Positions 9,092-13,061 of a stretch of 13,061 bases of DNA are shown here, one piece after another. The position numbers and the translations under genes are program-made. The notes beneath the pieces were generated by a model. The model worked only from the letters and a program-made list of their open reading frames with translations, searched no databases and was not told the origin of the DNA. The stretch's first letter is position 1; the number at the start of each line of letters is the position of its first letter. Source of the DNA: Balneolia bacterium (GTDB lineage: Bacteria; Bacteroidota; Rhodothermia; Balneolales; Cyclonatronaceae); contig PXAI01000390.1 in NCBI GenBank assembly GCA_003567135.1, positions 1 to 13,061 of the forward strand. Reading direction: 5' to 3'.

Positions 9092-9097
9092 AAGGGG
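9092..9097 (+). promoter_or_regulatory. Ribosome binding site of the amidase gene
   Basis: AAGGGG precedes two adjacent in-frame ATG codons (9102 and 9105). It lies four bases from the first and seven from the second, so spacing favours 9105 as the working start. This is the clearest Shine-Dalgarno-like sequence in the window; most other genes here have AT-rich leaders without one. Confidence 0.5.
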
Positions 9098-9101
9098 ATG
9101 A

Positions 9102-10787
9102 ATGATGAAAGGATTTAGTTCGAAAACGCTGCCGGCTTTTATCGCCGGTGTTGGTTTTGGCGCGGCTATGCTGGCCTCGGCGTGGTTTTTTAGCGGGGAT
9201 GATATCACAACGCAAACCATTCAGGAAGCGGAAAAGCTGATGGCGGTTGAGTTTTCGGAGGATCAGCGTGAGCAGATGATGAGCAGTCTGGTCAGCAGAG
9301 CAGCAGGCATACACCAGCTACGCGAAATTGATCTGGATAATTCTGTCCCGATGGCGCTCTATTTTAATCCTGTCCCTCCCGGCAAAACGATACCGAACCC
9401 TGATCAGATTGAAATCGACTGGAAAATCCCGTCAGGAGTTGAGTTACCTGAAAATGCGGACGACCTCGCGTTTTACACCGTTTCTGATCTGGCGTCGCTT
9501 CTTCAGTCCGGGAAAATATCTTCCGTCGAGCTGACCCGTTTTTATCTGGATCGACTTGAGAAGTTTGATCCCGAGCTGGAAGCCGTGATCTCTCTGACAC
9601 CTGAAATCGCCCTTAAACAGGCAGAAAAAATGGATCGGGAACGGGCTGCCGGAACGGTTCGTGGTCCGCTGCATGGAATTCCCTACGGGTTGAAGGATTT
9701 GTTCGCCGTTGAGGGAACCAAAACCACGTGGGGCGCCACGCCGTTTAAGGATCAGGAAATTGATCAGACCGCAACCGTGGTGCAAAAACTTGAGGATGCC
9801 GGTGCAGTTCTTGTGGCCAAACTTACGCTTGGCGCGCTGGCGTATGGCGATATCTGGTACGGCGGGCGAACAAACTCGCCCTGGAATACAGAACTTGGCT
9901 CAAGCGGTTCATCAGCCGGATCTGCCGCTGCTACGGCTGCCGGACTCGTTCCTTTTGCCATCGGCACCGAAACGCTGGGCTCGATTGTCTCGCCCTCCAC
10001 GCGAAACGGCACAACGGGACTGCGTCCGACGTTCGGCCGGGTTAGCAGAACCGGAGCCATGGCGCTAAGCTGGTCGATGGATAAAGTGGGCCCGATTACG
10101 CGCTCTGTGCATGATGCAGCCATGGTATTCGACGCGATTCGCGGAAGCGACGGTCTTGATCTTGCCGTAAAAGATTTTTCGTTTAACTACGAAAAGCCGG
10201 GCGGCGAGCATCCGCTCGAAAATGTGCGAATCGGATTTCTGGAATCTGCCTTTGAAGCGGAATACCCCAACGCTGAACAGGATCGTCAGGTGCTGGAGGA
10301 TCTGCGTAAATCAGGCGCCGAACTGATTCCGGTTGAGCTTCCCGAATTCCCGACCGCCCAGCTTTTTGATATCCTGATAGGCGAAGCCGCCGCCGCTTTT
10401 GATGAACTCACCGTAAGCGGCAGCGACAGCCTGCTGGTGTGGCAGGAAGATGCCGCCTGGCCAAATACGTTTCGCGCCGGAAGATTCATTTCCGCCGTCG
10501 ACTGGATCAACATGAACCGGCACCGCACGTCGCTTATGCTCGCTATGGACGAAATGATGGAAGAAATCGATGCGTTTGTAAGCCCGTCGTTTGCTCCCGG
10601 AAATCTGATCATCACTAACCTGACCGGTCATCCTGCCGTAGTGATGCCCAACGGTTTTGACGAAATGGGCATGCCGGTGAGCATCACATTTACAGGCCAC
10701 CTTTTCGATGAAGCCAGACTGCTGTATATTGCGGAGTCGTGGCAGCACATGACTGATCATCATCGTACATTTCCCCCGGGGTTTTAA
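9102..10787 (+). CDS. Amidase signature family hydrolase with N-terminal membrane anchor
   Basis: A 561-residue serine amidase of the amidase-signature family (relatives include GatA and FAAH), which hydrolyses carboxamide bonds using a Lys/cis-Ser/Ser triad. The triad is visible. Lys198 is in GIPYGLKD. Ser270 is in GSSAGSAAA (usually GSSGGSAAA). The nucleophile Ser294 is in ETLGSIVSP. The Ser-to-Ser spacing of 24 equals that of FAAH (217/241). Residues 11-30 are hydrophobic after a Lys-containing start, so this is either a signal anchor or an uncleaved signal; about 90 residues of unassigned sequence follow before the amidase fold at about 122. It is not GatA: the N-terminal segment is extracytoplasmic-type and no gatB or gatC lies nearby. 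It begins 24 bases after the second peptidase gene, so it is probably in the same operon. Its substrate (peptide amide, nitrile-derived or fatty amide) cannot be decided from sequence. Confidence 0.9.
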   Translation: MMKGFSSKTLPAFIAGVGFGAAMLASAWFFSGDDITTQTIQEAEKLMAVEFSEDQREQMMSSLVSRAAGIHQLREIDLDNSVPMALYFNPVPPGKTIPNPDQIEIDWKIPSGVELPENADDLAFYTVSDLASLLQSGKISSVELTRFYLDRLEKFDPELEAVISLTPEIALKQAEKMDRERAAGTVRGPLHGIPYGLKDLFAVEGTKTTWGATPFKDQEIDQTATVVQKLEDAGAVLVAKLTLGALAYGDIWYGGRTNSPWNTELGSSGSSAGSAAATAAGLVPFAIGTETLGSIVSPSTRNGTTGLRPTFGRVSRTGAMALSWSMDKVGPITRSVHDAAMVFDAIRGSDGLDLAVKDFSFNYEKPGGEHPLENVRIGFLESAFEAEYPNAEQDRQVLEDLRKSGAELIPVELPEFPTAQLFDILIGEAAAAFDELTVSGSDSLLVWQEDAAWPNTFRAGRFISAVDWINMNRHRTSLMLAMDEMMEEIDAFVSPSFAPGNLIITNLTGHPAVVMPNGFDEMGMPVSITFTGHLFDEARLLYIAESWQHMTDHHRTFPPGF

Positions 10788-10841
10788 TCATCAACAAAAG
10801 TGAATCCAAAACTGAAAACGACTAAATCGTACGCAGTACAC

Positions 10842-11363
10842 ATGCATGTATCCCTCGAATTTCGTCAAAATGAGACAAAAGAAAACGTGTTTAGCCAGGT
10901 TGAAAGCTTTTTGACGCTAAATAATCTGAAAATAGAATCCGTTGATAATGAACGCCCGTGGGGCGGTTTTTTTGTAATAGACGAGAGCATGGCCGGACGT
11001 TTCATTACCAATTTTTTTCCCACATTCGACATTTCGGATTTCCGGGGATATGACAAACTTAGTCCCAAAATTTTGATTGTTCAGCCGGAGAAACGCTTAT
11101 CCTGGCAATACCACAATCGCCGCGCTGAACTCTGGAAAGTAATTGGCGGATCGGCCGGCGTAATTGTCAGCGATACGGACGAGCAGGGGGACGTTCAAGT
11201 ACTTGGCAAAGGTGATCACATCAGTATGAGGCAGGGCCAGCGGCATCGTTTGGTGGGATTAAACGAATGGGCCGTTATCGCCGAAATCTGGAAGCATACC
11301 AATCTGGAGCATCCGTCTGATGAGGAGGATATTGTGAGAGTGGAGGATGATTTCGGGAGGTAG
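10842..11363 (+). CDS. Stand-alone cupin similar to the phosphomannose isomerase domain of ManC
   Basis: A small cytoplasmic cupin with clear resemblance to the C-terminal type II phosphomannose isomerase domain of GDP-mannose pyrophosphorylase/isomerase fusions. Numbered from ATG 10842 (173 residues), it has RPWGGF at 38-43, LSWQYHNRRAE at 86-96 with the expected metal ligands Gln89, His91 and Glu96, and QRHRL containing His135. The tail SDEEDIVRVEDDFGR matches the ManC-type ending. No nucleotidyltransferase domain is fused or adjacent. Similar proteins are often labelled phosphoheptose or mannose-6-phosphate isomerase; the sugar substrate is unproven. An upstream in-frame GTG at 10800 would add 14 residues. 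I prefer the ATG because neither start has a Shine-Dalgarno and the extra residues look non-conserved. It is last in the rightward cluster, ahead of two palindromes. Confidence 0.82.
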   Translation: MHVSLEFRQNETKENVFSQVESFLTLNNLKIESVDNERPWGGFFVIDESMAGRFITNFFPTFDISDFRGYDKLSPKILIVQPEKRLSWQYHNRRAELWKVIGGSAGVIVSDTDEQGDVQVLGKGDHISMRQGQRHRLVGLNEWAVIAEIWKHTNLEHPSDEEDIVRVEDDFGR

Positions 11364-11490
11364 GAGTTTGTGTTTTTTAATTGATTATAGAGAATCTCCC
11401 TGTAGCCAGATTTGGCGATCATTTCACTAATGACCTTCGTTGCTTTTGTTCGGATGCGCCGGTAGTCGAATAATTCTAAACGGTTCATTC

Positions 11491-11534
11491 ACAGTATTGT
11501 AGGGACAGGGCATGCCCTGTCCCTACAATACTGT
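11491..11534. repeat. Perfect 44-bp palindrome
   Basis: The left arm 11491-11512 (ACAGTATTGTAGGGACAGGGCA) is exactly the reverse complement of 11513-11534, with centre GCATGC and no loop. The symmetry stops at both outer bases (C11490 against T11535). It lies 127 bases past the stop of the ManC-like cupin gene and 79 bases from the stop of the convergent cupin gene, so it is non-coding. I believe similar GTAGGGACAGGGCATGCCC-type palindromes are dispersed in many bacterial genomes, but that is recollection and not something this window shows. Confidence 0.92.
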
Positions 11535-11538
11535 TTTT
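11491..11538 (+). terminator. Probable rho-independent terminator of the rightward cluster
   Basis: On the plus strand the 44-base palindrome can fold into a GC-rich hairpin (GGGACAGGGC paired with GCCCTGTCCC) and is followed at once by a run of five T (11534-11538). Its place at a convergent junction downstream of four rightward genes fits termination. From the opposite direction no T-run follows either palindrome, so for the leftward gene it could act only as a roadblock or RNA-stabilising hairpin. Confidence 0.5.
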
Positions 11539-11555
11539 ATAGCGATACTCCCGGC

Positions 11556-11603
11556 ACGCCCTGTGGCAGAGACGCAATGCATTACGTCTCTGCCACAGGG
11601 CGT
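11556..11603. repeat. 48-bp inverted repeat with one mismatch
   Basis: The arms 11556-11574 and 11585-11603 (ACGCCCTGTGGCAGAGACG and its complement) match perfectly over 19 bases. The ten bases between them contain the palindrome AATGCATT (11576-11583). Only C11575/A11584 is unpaired, so the whole 48 bases are symmetric except for one pair. The mismatch fits a single G-to-A change in an originally perfect element. It sits 21 bases from the 44-base palindrome and shares GCCCTGT (11558-11564) and ACAGGGC (11595-11601) with it. Confidence 0.9.
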
Positions 11604-11613
11604 ACTCAGGTGA

Positions 11614-12081
11614 TTAATTCCCCGCTTCATTCGTCGTAATCACAAAAATAATCAGCGGATCATCCCCTGTATTTATCACTGAATGGAACCCGTTGCCCTG
11701 CACGGCGGAGATGCTCCCTTTTCGGATTTCCTGCCGGCGTATTTCCCCAAATGCTCCGTCACGGTCGCGGTATTCGCCTTCCCCGTGAAAAACGACGTAC
11801 AGTTCCTGTTCTTTTCGCGTGCCGTGTGTGTGAAATCCAGCTTCGTCGCCTTTGTTCAGCAAAACCATCCAGGCGCCAATACGGTTGTTGACCAGCTTTC
11901 CCGGCTCGAACATCTGGAACAGATAAACGACTCCATCGCCGCCGTACATTGGCTGGCGTTTATCGAGCCGCGCAAATGAGCGCACCTTTTCACCAAATGG
12001 CGTTACGCTCAGATCAACATATTTTGAAACGGTTTTGATTACGTGCTCCCGCTCTTCATCGGGGAATTCTTTACGTGCCAT
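11614..12081 (-). CDS. Small single-domain cupin protein of unknown function
   Basis: A 155-residue single-domain cupin, probably cytoplasmic since there is no signal peptide. Motif 1 is G82-F-HTH (His84, His86), then Glu93 and Gly100 with the usual six-residue spacing, giving a plausible His-His-Glu metal site. The His86-to-Glu93 gap is longer than usual (six rather than three or four). Motif 2 (GSISAVQGNGFHSVIN, 122-137) keeps His133 and Asn137, but Gln128 and Asn130 replace the typical Pro and Gly. All four likely metal ligands are therefore present. Small cupins of this kind may be dioxygenases, isomerases or sensors, and nothing here decides which. The start is ATG 12079-12081, with no Shine-Dalgarno. 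It is divergent from the GH97 gene across 132 bases and convergent with the ManC-like cupin, which it resembles only in fold. Confidence 0.85.
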   Translation of the reverse strand: MARKEFPDEEREHVIKTVSKYVDLSVTPFGEKVRSFARLDKRQPMYGGDGVVYLFQMFEPGKLVNNRIGAWMVLLNKGDEAGFHTHGTRKEQELYVVFHGEGEYRDRDGAFGEIRRQEIRKGSISAVQGNGFHSVINTGDDPLIIFVITTNEAGN

Positions 12082-12213
12082 TTGGTTGAAACTAACTTGA
12101 GGTGAAAAAAACGAAACAGATCAATCCGCATTAATGAGTTTTTGCAAAAAAATCTCACAAGAAAATCATACATTAAATCGAGTGCTTTCAGACTTTAATA
12201 TACCGATTTAGTT
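12082..12213. promoter_or_regulatory. Divergent promoter region between cupin and GH97 genes
   Basis: This 132-base, A/T-rich spacer must carry promoters for both the leftward cupin and the rightward GH97 gene. It contains a perfect 12-base palindrome, TTTTTGCAAAAA (12139-12150), 63 bases before the GH97 start, which could be an operator or simply AT-rich symmetry. A TAATAT hexamer at 12196-12201 is a weak -10 candidate with no good -35 partner. No convincing Bacteroidota TTTG/TAnnTTTG pair is visible. No riboswitch-like structure was recognised. Confidence 0.35.
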
Positions 12214-13061
12214 ATGATGAAATTATTTATTTGCCTTCTGGCTATGTGCTTTATCCCCTTCATTTCCACCGCGCAACCGCTCGAGATTTCATCCCCGGAT
12301 GAACGTAATCTGATTCGTTTTTCCCTGCAGGATGGTGTGCCGCATTACGCCGTTTTAAGGGACGGAATTCCGGTTGTGCTCGATTCAAAGCTTGGTTTTG
12401 AGCTGAGGGATCAGCAGGATCTGGTTGATGGGTTTGCCCTCGTGGAAAAGGAAACCTACAGCTCCGATGAAACGTGGACGCAGGTCTGGGGTGAGAAAAA
12501 ACATATTCGCGATTATCATAACGGAATGCGTCTCACTTTGCAGGAGGAAGAGGGCCTGCAACGAATTATGATTCTGGACTTCCGGGCTTTTGATGATGGT
12601 ATTGGGTTCCGCTACGAGCTGCCCGAACAGCCGAACCTGAGCGATATCAAAATCATGGATGAAAAAACGGAATTTGCCCTTACCGGTGATCATCTAAGCT
12701 GGTATATCAAAGCGTATCAGTGGAATCGATTTGAATATTACACCGAAGAAACTCCACTGGCCGCCGTTGATACGGTGCACACGCCGCTCACCATGCGCAC
12801 ATCCGATAATCTCTACTTGAGCATCCACGAAGCCGCGCTAACGAAGTATTCTACTATGACGCTCGAGCATGTAGAAGAGCACAAGCTGAAAGCCAATCTG
12901 ATGCCGTGGGCCGACGGCGTGCTGGTGCGTGGTAAAACGCCGCTCAAAACGCCGTGGCGTACCATTCAGATTGCGGATAATCCCGGTGAGCTGGTTACAT
13001 CCTACATGATTCTTAACCTGAATGAGCCCAATAAAATTGAGGATACATCCTGGATAAAACC
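12214..13061 (+). CDS. Glycoside hydrolase family 97 enzyme, SusB-like alpha-glucosidase (N-terminal part)
   Basis: The 282 complete codons run off the right edge without a stop. A signal peptide (residues 1-20, ending STA before QP) sends the protein to the periplasm. The rest is the GH97 N-terminal beta-sandwich: SPDERNLIRFSL at 27-38, VWGEKKHIRDYHN at 91-103, LDFRAFDDGIGFRYELP at 121-137, DEKTEF at 149-154, YSTMTL at 212-217 and TPWRTIQI at 246-253. The frame ends at EDTSWIK, the usual boundary before the catalytic TIM barrel. GH97 enzymes are Ca-dependent, SusB-type alpha-glucosidases (inverting) or alpha-galactosidases (retaining). The catalytic residues that tell these apart are outside the window, so specificity is open. 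The start is ATG 12214, with a second ATG next to it at 12217, an AT-rich leader and no Shine-Dalgarno. Confidence 0.9.
   Translation, partial: MMKLFICLLAMCFIPFISTAQPLEISSPDERNLIRFSLQDGVPHYAVLRDGIPVVLDSKLGFELRDQQDLVDGFALVEKETYSSDETWTQVWGEKKHIRDYHNGMRLTLQEEEGLQRIMILDFRAFDDGIGFRYELPEQPNLSDIKIMDEKTEFALTGDHLSWYIKAYQWNRFEYYTEETPLAAVDTVHTPLTMRTSDNLYLSIHEAALTKYSTMTLEHVEEHKLKANLMPWADGVLVRGKTPLKTPWRTIQIADNPGELVTSYMILNLNEPNKIEDTSWIK

Noticed and set aside
10311..10763. Leftward 150-codon open frame
   Set aside because: Antisense to the C-terminal half of the amidase, with no family resemblance.
9102..10787. Call as GatA, glutamyl-tRNA amidotransferase subunit A
   Set aside because: The hydrophobic N-terminal anchor, the long extra N-terminal segment and the lack of gatB/gatC argue for a separate amidase-signature hydrolase.
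11491..11603. CRISPR array or insertion-sequence terminal repeats
   Set aside because: The two elements differ in sequence, each is self-complementary, there are only two, the interval is 21 bases, and no transposase or cas gene lies nearby.
12139..12176. TTTG at 12141-12144 with TACATTAA at 12169-12176 as a promoter for GH97
   Set aside because: The spacing of about 24 bases is too long and the second box has two mismatches at its end.

Overview
The window looks like chromosomal DNA from a free-living member of the Bacteroidota/FCB group, possibly a Balneolota or Rhodothermota type. The signs are mostly AT-rich leaders without a Shine-Dalgarno sequence, abundant lipoproteins and secreted hydrolases, a SusB-type GH97 enzyme, and a very long secreted protein ending in the SPDGDG-plus-FlgD-like tail common in this group. 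The lineage is inferred from gene content only. Base composition is roughly balanced throughout, with no obvious foreign island.

Layout. Positions 1-177 hold the C-terminal end of an unidentified rightward gene. It converges on murI (187-1008, minus), which makes D-glutamate for peptidoglycan. Behind murI on the same strand is a 1387-residue secreted protein (1071-5234, minus). It has four lamin-tail (LTD) modules interleaved with SbsA/Big_5-like Ig modules and ends in a FlgD-like/type-B-like C-terminal domain. A 206-base divergent spacer separates it from a compact rightward cluster of four genes: two unequal M1 metallopeptidase lipoproteins (5441-7438 and 7440-9077, one base apart), a membrane-anchored amidase-signature hydrolase (9102-10787), and a small cupin resembling the C-terminal phosphomannose-isomerase domain of ManC (about 10842-11363).

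The cluster ends at a convergent junction with a leftward cupin gene (11614-12081). The junction carries two strong inverted repeats: a perfect 44-base palindrome, and a 48-base one with a single mismatch. They share the word GCCCTGT and its complement. Across a 132-base divergent spacer from the leftward cupin, a GH97 alpha-glucosidase-like gene (SusB type) begins at 12214 and runs off the right edge before its catalytic barrel.

Functionally, the centre of the window is an envelope or extracellular hydrolase cluster. Two zinc peptidases and one amide hydrolase, all with N-terminal export or anchor signals, would plausibly act together in peptide scavenging. GH97 adds alpha-glucan or alpha-galactoside breakdown. 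I found no CRISPR array, intact mobile element, defence system or RNA gene. Most of the window is ordinary metabolism and surface biology. The least explained structure is the palindrome pair at 11491-11603.
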